Assembly (NCBI RefSeq): GCF_003286085.1
Contig: NW_020825294.1
Coordinates: 3,968,001 to 4,032,000 of the forward strand
DNA length: 64,000 bases
Direction: 5' to 3'
From: Drosophila persimilis
Taxonomy: Eukaryota > Arthropoda > Insecta > Diptera > Drosophilidae
Under the pieces are notes generated by a model, which had not been told where the DNA came from, searched no databases, and saw only the letters and a list, made by a program, of their open reading frames with translations. Of this stretch, positions 21,247 to 32,330 are shown in pieces; the stretch's first letter is position 1, and each line of letters begins with the position of its first letter. The position numbers were made by a program, and so were the translations under genes.

Positions 21247-22043
21247 TAAAATCAGGAAAGGAAGTAGACACCTAAGGCTCGTGATTTATCCAATTTAAAA
21301 ATTTATTTACAATTTGTATTGTATTTTTTGTGGCTGTCACATAAGCAACATACCCGTTCATGCTACAACTACCAGGTATTTCGAATCCCAAAGAAGAATG
21401 AAGTAAGGAAGAAGTAGCTGGTGGGTTCTGGGATAGTATCTAGTGCTATGAACTTTGCTTCTGACTCTGAGCCTCCTGCTTCTCCTCCGTTTGGCTGCTT
21501 CGTCTTCATACGAGTATTCGTACGGTCGTCGTCGTCACAGCTGCAATTTTGACAGGAGCTTAGTACTTGGAACTCGCTGGAACTCTCTCCAACAATTTTT
21601 GAGCCAAGTCAATGAGCAATTGACTGCCAAACCACCCCCTGCTGCTGCTGCCGCCCCACCCGCCCATACATATTCGGGGGCAACTTCCTTGCACTCCGCC
21701 TGGCATCTGCATATTTTTGCGCAAATATGTTTTAATATGGGTTAGGAAAACTTTTTCACTGCCTCCTCTCCCTGTCACTCTTTCGGTGTGGAGGAAGTTT
21801 CTGCTCTTCCACACTCTCTATTTTTGTCTGCCTTTTTTTTTGTCAAGTGCACTTCCACTTTTTGATAGATGTTTTTCCGGGAACTAGTCGGAAGCTCAGA
21901 GAAAACGCAGAGAGAAAGAGCTTGAGATTTGCCAGATATTTTCAAGTTTTCGGAGTTAGTTTTATTAACCTCTAATCGTGGAATGGATTCTCTGAGTTTA
22001 GACATAATACAAGATTTTCATTCTTTTTTTTGTGTTTGTTGCC

Positions 22044-22247
22044 GGGGAAGATTTTCATCTTCTTTTGTGTTTCTTTCGGGAAAGATTTTCATCTCTTTTT
22101 GTGTTTCGTTCGGGAACGATTTTCCCCTATTTTTTGTTTGTTTTAGGGGAAGATTTTCCTCTCTTTTTGGTTTGTTTTAGGGGAAGATTTTCCTCTCTTT
22201 TTGGTTTGTTTCAGGGGAAGATTTTCCTCTATTTTTTGTTTGTTTTT
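22044..22247 (+). repeat. 34-bp minisatellite, six copies
   Basis: Units start at about 22044, 22077, 22111, 22146, 22180 and 22214. Each reads GGGGAAGATTTTCCTCT, a T run, then GTTTGTTTTAG. The last three copies are almost identical; the first three have drifted (GGGAAAG, GGGAACG). Because the unit is 34 bp the frames rotate, so the apparent repetitive 73-codon protein is an artefact. Confidence 0.85.
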
Positions 22248-22583
22248 GGATGAACATTTTACGTTTGGTTTTAATTTGGTTAAACACCGGGGTATCTTAA
22301 GGTCGAGGCACGTGTGACTCAACTCAAGCCGTCCGACTGAACATTATCCACGCAGAGATATTTGTGTTTTAGTCGCCATTAACATTAAATGATCTGCAAT
22401 AGTTTTTTTTATTTATTTGTTATTATTTATTTTTTTATTTTATTTTTTTATTAACTTTTGGGGTTTTTATTTATTTTATTTTGTATTATTAATTATTTAT
22501 TGATTAAATTGATACAGAAAATATTTTATATTGCTTAAAATATAGATTATCACGTGAAAACATCTGCCGTTATTTTACTCATG
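22248..22583. other. AT-rich spacer; no gene seen
   Basis: A short balanced-composition piece (about 22,285-22,390) is followed by highly AT-rich sequence built on TTTATTTATTTT words, ending at the dispersed element at 22584. Confidence 0.4.
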
Positions 22584-22628
22584 TCGGCGCGAGAGAGCTA
22601 AGCGAGTGAGCCCGGGGTTCGTGCTTAT
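22584..22628 (+). repeat. Dispersed GC-rich 45-60 bp element, copy 3
   Basis: TCGGCGCGA, ten variable bases and CGAGTGAG are followed by CCCGGGGTTCGTGC. The spacing from TCGGCGCGA to CGAGTGAG is the same as in copy 1. The copy sits as a GC-rich island in AT-rich DNA. Confidence 0.55.
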
Positions 22629-25600
22629 ATTGATCTATTTATTTATCTGTTAGTTGTAGGTGTTTATAGGGTTATCTCTCCACAAATCAATAAAATTGTC
22701 TGAATAGCAGAGCTAAGTAAGTCCTACAGAGTGCCAAGTCTCTGCTTAAATCTCATTAAATAAATGAAATACCTGTGTATCGATAATGAAAGCAAGCCGA
22801 TTTGCCTGCTGATTAATCCTTTTGAGCAATCTCCATCTATTTCGCTTCTACTCGGCTTATATGCCGCATCTATCTGTCTTTTCTCTTACAATTTATAATT
22901 ATTTCCCCCAATCATATCCACTTACGTTGAATTTCCGCCTCTATAATTGTTGTACTTCAGCTGAACAAACTCCTGAGTTAATCATCACCTAGCCCGCCCG
23001 CACTTTGGTCGTCGCCTCGCCCCCTTCTGCCCTCGAAGATGATGTCGCCTTGGCCCCATTGGGTGGCACCACGAAGATGCAGGCGGGATGCATCCTGCAG
23101 AAGGAGGCTGGAGCAGAGGGCTCTTAAAAGTTTAGTTTTAATTAAAGGAAATTTGCGTGCGTGGCACTTGATTTGTAGTTCTCTCTAGTGTTTTCCCGTG
23201 TGTGTGTGTGCAGGACTCATAAGAAAAAGAAAAAAAATATAAATATAATTGAAAATTCTAAATTGCAATTGCCGCAAGTGCTCTTTCAGTCGCTTCCAGG
23301 CTGGAGAACTGCTGCAAGATGCAGATGCAGATGCAGATGCCACGGTTACCAAAGTTTTCTCCTAAGATGCGGGCTGGGCCGAGGCTCTTCCTCAGGTGTG
23401 TGGGCCCCACCCAAACCCAAACCCAACCCAACCCCATCCTGTCTCTCTGTCTCCCTTGTAATTAGAAGCAAATGCAAATTTACACGTCGAGTGTATGTCG
23501 GGGGATGACGGAAGTCATTGGCAAACGCCGATTCCCAGGGCTAGCAGCCCCTACAGAACTTTGTTCTCTCTCTCTGTTTGTCTGCATTTGGATGTGGGGA
23601 TGTGGGATGTGCGGATGTGGTGGCAGGAGATACGAGTACTACTATAATGAGAAAAGTTTAAGCCGCAAAAAGGAATAAGTAGTTAGGTGTTACAGAAGGT
23701 TAACTCGATTTTGGGCAGCGGAAGCCGTGCCTTTTATGATCCTGAAGGAAGACGTGTAGGACTTCTACTCAAAGATTAGATGATTTCTGTGTGTGGGATA
23801 GACAAGCCTCCTTCAAGAGAAAGAGAGCTGTCCAAAAATTGCCAGAATTTACTTGTCTTTTTATTCCTTTTCCTCCTTCAATGATTCTTCGATGGGTAAC
23901 CCTTCTATAAGTCTAAAAAAGCTTCAATACCACACCTTTGACTTTCCGTTCTTCATAATTTATTCATAAATCCCCTGAAAAGCCTCTCCTTTCACCTTTT
24001 CCAACTTTTTCCAACACTTTTCAAGCTAATTAACACATCATATAACTTTTATCAGATCTAAAGAGGCTACCCATTCCTATGCCATATAGATTCATGATAA
24101 CTGGGGCTTCCCCTCCGCCCGAGCCACAGCATTCCATTGGACTTCTCTCACTTTCCCTTCTACCATAGAAATGCACTTCATTCATGGCCAAATTAATTAC
24201 CGCAAAGCTATTAATCAACAAAAGGCGAGAGATAAACGGCAGATAAAATACGCGTCCTTGCCTCCACTGGGAAGGGATGGTCCTCTGGGGCGTGGGGGAA
24301 AAAGTTAATTTAGTGTATTAAAAGTAGCCGGCCGCAGTAGTAGTGGCAGCAATAAGTTGTAATGGGCACACAAAATGTGATAGACATCGGGCGGAATCCT
24401 TTCAGCCGTGAAATGTCCAAAATGGAAATGGAAAATACCATTTTCTGGTGGCGAGTCCTTCCTGCCTTCGTTACCCTCCATTCGCCTTCTGACTTTTAAC
24501 TGATGGGCAACAAGTGGAAATGAATGGAATGACTGCTAGAAAAGTAATTAAAATCCCTCGAAAAGTTTTCCATATTTCAAACCAAATTAGAAAAAAATAA
24601 AATAAATGAAAATGATTTGGAAACATCTCCTCTACGGTCGGTTACCAGGTTGCCCAGCGTTGTCAACGATGTGATGGCTTATAAACGGCATCACACTTGA
24701 ACGCATTCACATTCCCCTTCGCCTTCGCCTCTTCCTTCCTCACAATTTGAATGACATCCGTGTGCCCCCCCCCCCCATTCCCATGCTGCTTTTTGATCTA
24801 CTTGTACTTCTTAGTGGGGCCTAGACAGGGCGGGGAGGGGGAGGGGGCAACCACAAGTAAATGAGTTTTGATATTGACACGAATTATGCGCCTCACTTGC
24901 CCCAACAAATAGGGGCGTTTGTTTTTGATATGTTTATGTATTCGTATTCGTATTCGTATCTGCATGTTTGGTATCTTTTCAAGTGAGCAATCTTTTCTGT
25001 CAAATTAAGGTCCAAATATATTGAGAATAAATTGGAAATTTAGGTTATTAAAGTAGGAGAAAGGTGCTACAGTTGGTAGCCCAGGGAACTTGTTTTCTCC
25101 ATTTTGGCTACTAAAATTATGATATTAAATGTGAATTGAGGGGTACCTTGATTTTTTCTTATTTTTATGTATATTTTGAAGCATTCTATATATCTAGAAT
25201 TAATAGGTTTCCTTTATAGCTTAAAAGATACATCTGTTATTACATATATTTTCCCTTCTAAAATGTATCTTTCTACCTATTTGGTTTCGATTACAATATC
25301 TTTTCATCTTCCATAGTGAAATACACAAGCCAAATACAAATCCATTCGAAAATGAATCTTAGACCACAAAAGAAGGATGGCTTTGGAGTTGCTAAAGCTT
25401 TTAATATCCTTACATATCAATTATATCTATTAGAACTCATCCAGATTGATTGTTTATCTCTTCTCTACATGAATGCTACATGCGTACTACATATGTCGTG
25501 GGTTGTGTAATTTCGGAAACTAGCTAGCGCCATTTGTTTCTGTTTGGTGTACGAAAGCTTTTGAGGTGACCAACAGAGGGCTGTGGCAAGAAAGCTCGCC

Positions 25601-28600
25601 TTAACAGCTTCTGCTACAGCCTGGCAGGCGGCGCCTATGTGAAATTAAAAGACAACCATTTAAAGACCTTTTTCTTCAACTTTAATTGAATTGAAATATA
25701 AATAAATTTATCTACATTTTATAGAATTTAATCGAAATTTACAGAAATATAATTTAAATTTATAGAAATTGAATTTAAACTAAAAGAGTTTTTTATTATT
25801 TTGAAATGAATTTATGGAAATTTAAGCAAATTATATTGAAATTAAAAGAATTTTGGGAAAAATTGAAGGAAATTAGATTTAAATTTATAAAAATGGGTTT
25901 TATTAAAAAATATATGTTTAAATTTATAGACATTTCGTTTTAATTTTAGAAAATTAGGAAACATTTTATTAATAAATAAAATAAATAATCTTTAAAATCG
26001 AGATATTTTTTCCTTTTTTTTTGCTTTTGAAATTCTCAAGTTCTTTATATTTGTAATATTTTTAATTTATATTTCTAAAGAATTAAATTATTCTTGCTTT
26101 GCCCCAGCCAAACCCCCCTTTCCATTTGAGTAATCAGCACAGTCCAAAGGAAAACCCACAACAAATGCTCGCCCAATTCTCTCAGATATATTGGTTGTAT
26201 GCAAATTCCATGGTCAAATGATCAAATGGTTCACTGTGCCAGCCAGCAGCCATTGGGATGGGAGGGAAGTTACACCCAAACCGAATGCAAGGCCCATGTC
26301 CAGGCCCCACCCCGCTCTCCAGTGGATGGATGCACCGGAAAAATCGCTCGCATGACTGAGAGAAGCTGAGAAAAGAGAAGTTGGAACTGAAGAAGTAATT
26401 GCGGCGGCACGGCCTGTTGCTGGTCGGTTTTGCTCTTGTTGTGAAGTTGCTCCAATTTTGGTCTTCCTCTTCTGTGTGGATCGATCGACTATATTCCGAT
26501 TTGAGGATCGCCTCACGCACCCATCGACTGGTCATGCAAATCGTTGTCGCTGCAAGACGCCGTTGCGCCACTTGACCATGCTGGTGCATGCTCCTTCTTG
26601 CGCTCAACCATGATCATGATCGTGGAGCTACGCTTGGCTACCATTTGAGGTTGTACTTTGGGGCGCCACTTGCTGCTGCTGCCGCTGCTGCTGGGCGTTG
26701 CAACTTTCGCAACACGGCAGCTGAATGAGGGCCAGCAAAAGTTGACCTTAATCGATTGTCATTTAGGCCCAAAGATTTTCTTTTGCAGCTACCAATCGAT
26801 GGGATTGGGAAGGTTCTGCCGCCTAGAAAAACTTTTACTGGAAAGCTGTCAAGTCATTTCTTAGACAACCAACAGAGGATGACGTTAAGAATAATGTCTC
26901 ATAATGCAATGATTGATGTCGCCCTTAACTGCAGTCCCACACTCACTCTCTCTCTCTCTAGCCCCCCTATCCATCTATCTCTATCGCTCTTTTCAATTGG
27001 GTCAACTATTGGAAAAGTATATTTTCTTGCCAAGAAGTTCATTCTCATGGCCCCGCAAGAAATGTGTCAAGTCTTGTTGGCGCCTTGGGCTCTTTTCAAA
27101 GTATTTCATTTTTCTCTCTTTTTTTTTTTTTTTTTTAGTTTTAGTTTTTACCATGCAAATTAAACTTAATACGACGTACTAAGACGTACACGAGGCAGCC
27201 AGTCAGCCAGTCAGCCAGGCAACGGCAACCAACCAGTTTCCTTCTTGAAATTGCTCAGAACGCAATGCAGCGACGCCATTGACCGGCGGGGGGACAGCCA
27301 CCATGTCATGTGGCAGGCCACCAAATCATTTACACCTGTTGCCGTCTCAAGATTTCAAGAGTTAAGAGGACAGAGAGAGAGAGAGAGGGACAGACTTTTT
27401 TCCTGCAGGAGGGATTAGCATTCATTTAGGGGGAAATGAGTTTTCCACGAGGCTTTCCAAAGGGGATTCTCGAAACGTAAATGGGACACGGTCCATTTTC
27501 CACACAGAAAAGAATCTCTGGGGGATGTCAAACATTTGCGATGGCCTGACATTTGAAGGGGACAACTCAATCCGACTCAGTCTGCATTTTTTTGGGAGAA
27601 AGAAGTACCAAAATATAATGGGGGAACAAAATCTTTCAAAATAATATTAAAATAGAGAAAAATATTTAGGTAGGCCAAAGTACCAAAGGAGAATGTTATC
27701 TAGATGTAAAGTTTACAGAAATGGAATCCAAAATCTGTTTATCTAATAAAATACTTTCTATTAAGGACTTAGTTTTTTATAAAGTTCCAAAATACCGTCC
27801 TAAATTCATGATCTTTCGCTATTTTCTACGTTTTTCAGCAGTTCTTAGTGGAGGGAAAGATATTAGATTCAATTTAAGATGGTATCTTTCAAAGTTTCAC
27901 TGATCTACGCGTCATGGGACAGCGCCCCTCGGTTAGTTTTTCGCTTATCCTTAAGACCCGCTGTTAAAAAACTTCAAACTGAAGTCTTGGACTTTCAGAA
28001 CACTAAAATTACTCAAAAATACTATCCCAAAACCATAACCATATCAAACAAATTAAAGTGCTTAATAGAAACTAACTAAATCTCTGAACAAATGAGCTTT
28101 CTTAATGGCTTCTAAAGATCCGGCGAACCTCTGGGGTAGTAAAATTAAAATAAACCAACAATCAACATTCGGCACTAACTAAAAACTTATCCGTGTAGAA
28201 CCTTAATGAACCCCAAGATGAAAATAACATTGTAGTCGAAGAACCCGTTTTAGGAATAGACTTCAGCTAGAGGTCGGGGTTCGGGGTTGGGGGTTCCTTT
28301 TATCGGTTTTAGTTCTCTATAAACATTGAATTTATCTGCCACCTTTTATATATCTCACACATCACCTGCTCCTGCTCCGGCTCCGTCTCCGGCTGGTTTA
28401 TAGTAAATGATCTGGCTTGATGCCTTGTGCCAGAGCCAGGCTTTTTGCCCACATACGTACACATATGTGGAACTGGCTGGGGTGCTGTGATTAGACTAGT
28501 TTTTAATTTTTATGCTGTGTTTAAATATTTTGTGGCCACACCTAGGCCATAGCGCGGCGTCATAGAACGATCCGCCGCGCATGCACTTGTTTCGAGTCCA

Positions 28601-30389
28601 AGTAAAAGCAGCTGGAAGCCAAATTTAACGATGACATAAATACTGCAGATAACGAGCAGCAGGTGAGGCCAGGCCTGAGCCCGAGCAGCCAGCGAGCGAG
28701 TTTCCCTCAAACAATGAACAAAAAAAATAAAAAATAAAGAAAAATGATCAGGCAGAAAGGAAAACGATAAAATGTAAAATCAGTAAGAGTCGCCTTGCTC
28801 CTTTTAAGTTACGTTTTTTTTTTTTTTTGCATTTGTACGTTTAATTAAGAGCTTGGAGGTCTACGTTTTTCAAAAGTCCAGACGCCAGACCCCAGACCCG
28901 AGACCACAATTGCTTGGGCAATTTTCGAAAATAAATGACTTGGGAAATGTGAGAGAGCTTACAGAAGATTTATGAGGAAAACTGGAATACCTTTAGGGAG
29001 GGTGAAGAATTTTCCCTTTTCGCATTCTAAAGGGCAGTCTATAGCATGATAAGAGCTCTTAAGATAGGGGCAATAAATGGTGTTCTATGGACAGAATAAA
29101 GTGGTCATATATCCTTTTTCCACGGAACTTTTACCGAAATTTCCTATCTTTGGGCTCCCTTCAAATGGATATACTCTAAATAACGAATACCCTTTCTAGC
29201 TGTTGCAGTTTTCTCTTTAATAAATATATTTGTACAATGAGAAATATCTTCCATAGATCCACAGCGAGACGATCTGCATTGCTGCACCTTCTTTTGCATT
29301 TTGGCCTAGACCAATGCCCATATTTGTAAGTTGTTGCAGTTTGTTCAACATAATTTCTACCTGGCCGCCTGGTACCAGAAGTGCTCGTTGCTGTTGTTGT
29401 TGTTGTTCATGTTTGATGTTGCTGGAGCAGCAGTCCGTTGTCGCTGATGTTGCTGCTGCGATGCGATGGTAACTGGAGCAATAATCATGCAAAAACCACA
29501 GTTAAATGAAGTCGCGCATGAAAAGTGCAGGCATAATGCAAGCAAAAAGTAAATATAGTTGAGAAAAAAACACACACAAGAAGACCAGGCAAAAGAGGAT
29601 CGAGACGCTGGATACCCTGAAAGAACGATTGTGATAGGTGTACTATAGGGTTTCTCAATTTTTTGGATAGTTCATTAGATATTCTTTAGAATCAGACATT
29701 TTTCTAATAAAGACACATTTTTGATCGATCCATCCCGCGGCAATTAAAAGAGTCAGATATTTGTCATCGAAGAAGACAGAAATTCCCTATAGGATCTCCA
29801 CTAAATTCTTCTCCTCATTGCCAAACCCCTCCTCCAAATTGTTATACCCCTGCGCTTCATAAAAGGGTATAGAAATTAACAAGAGAAACTTAGTAATTGC
29901 CAGAGTCAAGCAAGATGAAAGAATTTCTTTGGAAATTATATTTTACAATTTCAGTGAAAATGCCTAAGAATTAAGAGTTTGGAGCTTGCCCCGTTTTAAT
30001 CATCGGTTGCATGCAACACTGCCACTGCACAGCCACTGCTGCCACGACAACGGGAACATGTTGCAGTTGCACATTCAAGCTGTTGCTCTGGCTGTGCCTC
30101 TGTGCCCCGTTGCTGTGGCACACACGAGTGAGCAGCAGCAAGCGGCAAACCAGCTGAAGATGATCGAGATTCGCATATCCATCGCCCCCCAACCACTGGG
30201 TGGCTGTTGTTTCTGTTTTTGTTTTGTTTTGGGTGTTGTCTTGTCATTATCTCGTTCGACGGGGTATTAATCAGTGGAACCGCTAAGACGGGTGGACTAT
30301 AGATAGATTCCATGGCTCTACCACCTGCTTCCATCCCCAATTTGTGGGTGGGAGAGTCTGACATTTTTACACTTCTCAAAGAATTAATT
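22629..30389. other. Gene desert, non-coding
   Basis: This has scattered simple repeats: GCAGAT near 23,320, C11 near 24,767 with G-rich DNA near 24,830-24,847, CGTATT near 24,945, and CT near 26,945. A degenerate AT array made of AAATTTATAGAAATT words lies at about 25,680-25,980. A G-rich run is at about 28,272-28,296, and a TATACCC...GGGTATA pair (29,843-29,871) may be a transposon footprint. No frame shows a domain, signal peptide with proper ATG, or splice context. Confidence 0.4.
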
Positions 30390-30935
30390 CTAAGAACACT
30401 TGGTCGGTCTAGTAGTTTTTCTGTTCACTTTTCTTTATCTTTAAAAAAACAGCTGTTGGTCAAGTATTTTTTCTAGTAATTTTTTAAAAGTATTTCTATA
30501 GTATTTCCAGCACTTTTCTACTATTATTTGCCTACGTACTTTTAGTCTATTGTCTATACTTTTTTCTGGTATTTTTCAGAGTATTTTAAAATTTTTTATT
30601 CTATTAATATTTTCTGTATTATATTCCGTATACTGTTTCCTTTTTTCCAGTAAATTTTTTAAATTATTTCTTTAGTATTTCCAGTATATTCTACTAGTAT
30701 TTTCATACGTATTTACAGTTTGTTGTGTCCATTTTATTTATTATTTTTCTGGTATTTTTTACAGTATTTTACTAATTTTTCCTGTATTATTTTTCAACTT
30801 ATTTTCCGTATGCTATTTTCAGTTTTCTAGTATTTTTTTGGTACGTTTTTCAGTCATTTATTATTATTATTTTATTTATGTTAATTTTTAGTATTTTTCC
30901 TACTATTATTTCTAGTATTCTTTCCTTGCTAACTC
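30390..30935 (+). repeat. Degenerate TAGTATTTTT array, block 1
   Basis: The words AGTATTT, GGTATTTTT and CAGTATATT recur every 15-30 bp, separated by T-rich spacers, with a start word ACACTTGGTCGGTCTAGTAG shared with block 2. The region is extremely T-rich on this strand and has no coding potential. Confidence 0.65.
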
Positions 30936-31479
30936 TGCATGTAAAAATCTAAGAAAGAACTCCCCTACAACTGAAGAGAAGGAAAACTTCATTTCTCTGT
31001 CTTCCACAAAAATTTCCCATACCCTTACGCCTGAATACATTTAATTATAATAATTTCCGATTCTTTTTTATTTTCTTAATCTAAAACGAAACTCAAACGT
31101 CGCGTTGCTTTAACGAGAATTTGATTTATTACATTTCTATAATTTGAAATGGCGAAAAAAAACGACAAAATTGGAGAGAGAGAAAAAAATTGTAATGAAA
31201 TTTTTAGTTTTTGTATTTTTTGCACTGTCGCCGGCAGTCAACAATGTTCTATGAAGATTTATGGCAGCCAATTGACCCAAGTCGCAAGTCGCAGAAGGTG
31301 CTGGGCCAAGAAGCTGTCAATTGGTCGGGGGAGCGTGGGGGGAGACTGGGAGCAAATTGAAATTGAGTTTCCAAACGGCAGAAGAAAGGCCGACGCGAGG
31401 CGTTGCAGAGCCAGCGCCGGCAGCAGTTGTGCCACGAATGGGCGTTGTTTTTGATGAATTGTTATTAAAAGATATTTGT
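30936..31479. other. Non-repetitive island between two array blocks; no gene seen
   Basis: This is ordinary composition sequence. One frame at 31149-31454 (101 codons) has no recognisable domain and its codons lie over oligo-A and GAGA words. I see nothing else in it. Confidence 0.35.
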
Positions 31480-32330
31480 TTTTATGTTTGTTGTTTTTGG
31501 GATCGATTCTATAAGGGAATATAAATGTTTTCTACTATTTAAAAAAATACAAGAGCATCTTGTCGCGGTAGTATTTTTCCTAGAATTTTGTACTGCTTCT
31601 TTCTCTAGTATTAATGAAAAAAAACCATTGGTTTTTCATGTATTTTGTAACATTTTTCAACTATTTGAAAGTATTTTAGAGTATTTTCCAAGTATATTTT
31701 GTACCACTTTTTCCCGCCTTAATACCAGGCCGGTCTAATTTTTTTTGTTAGTATTTTTCAGGTATTTTCTACTTTGTTAATAAAGTACAAAGTTCTTGGC
31801 CTACCGAGTATTTATTTTTATTTTGTAATATATTTCTAGAACTTTGAAGTTTTTTTATCAAGTATATATATGTATAACATATATTTCAAATATTTCTGGT
31901 ACTTTTTCCAGTATTAATAAAACAACACCTGGTAGGTCTAATATTTTTGTTTTTAGTAATTGTCTGGTATTTTCTACATATTTAATTAAGAAAACAATAC
32001 TCCGTCTGTGGAGAATTTTGTTGTATTTTATAGTACTTTTGCAGTATTTTAGAGATGTGGTTTTTAAGTACATTTCTGGTATTTTTTAGCATTAATTAAT
32101 AAAACAACAACTGGTAGGTCTAGTATTTTTATTAGTATCTTTATTTTCTACAGCTTTAGTAAAAAACACTTGGTCTATCTAGCATTAAGCAGTATTTTTT
32201 ATAGTATTTTTAAAGTATTTTCTAGTATTTTAAAGTATTTTTGACTAATAATATAGTATAATATTTTTATATATTTTAGTTTTATTTTTTAATATTTTAG
32301 TTTTTTTGTTTGTATTTTATTAGAAAAGGT
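31480..32330 (+). repeat. Degenerate TAGTATTTTT array, block 2, with higher-order unit
   Basis: A longer unit, (G)GTACT/GGTATTTTTTCCAGTATTAATAAAACAACACCTGGTAGGTCTA in consensus form, recurs at about 31590, 31701, 31899 and 32079 with growing similarity. The last two copies are about 180 bp apart and nearly match. A weaker one (AACACTTGGTCTATCTAG) is near 32165. This looks like an old, decaying satellite-like array. Confidence 0.65.

Noticed and set aside
21455..21745. 96-codon frame that begins like a signal peptide
   Set aside because: It has no ATG: the frame opens at TTG with an in-frame TGA just upstream, and no acceptor supports an earlier exon.
22044..22247. CRISPR-like regular repeat
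   Set aside because: The units are directly tandem without spacers, and the DNA is from a fly.
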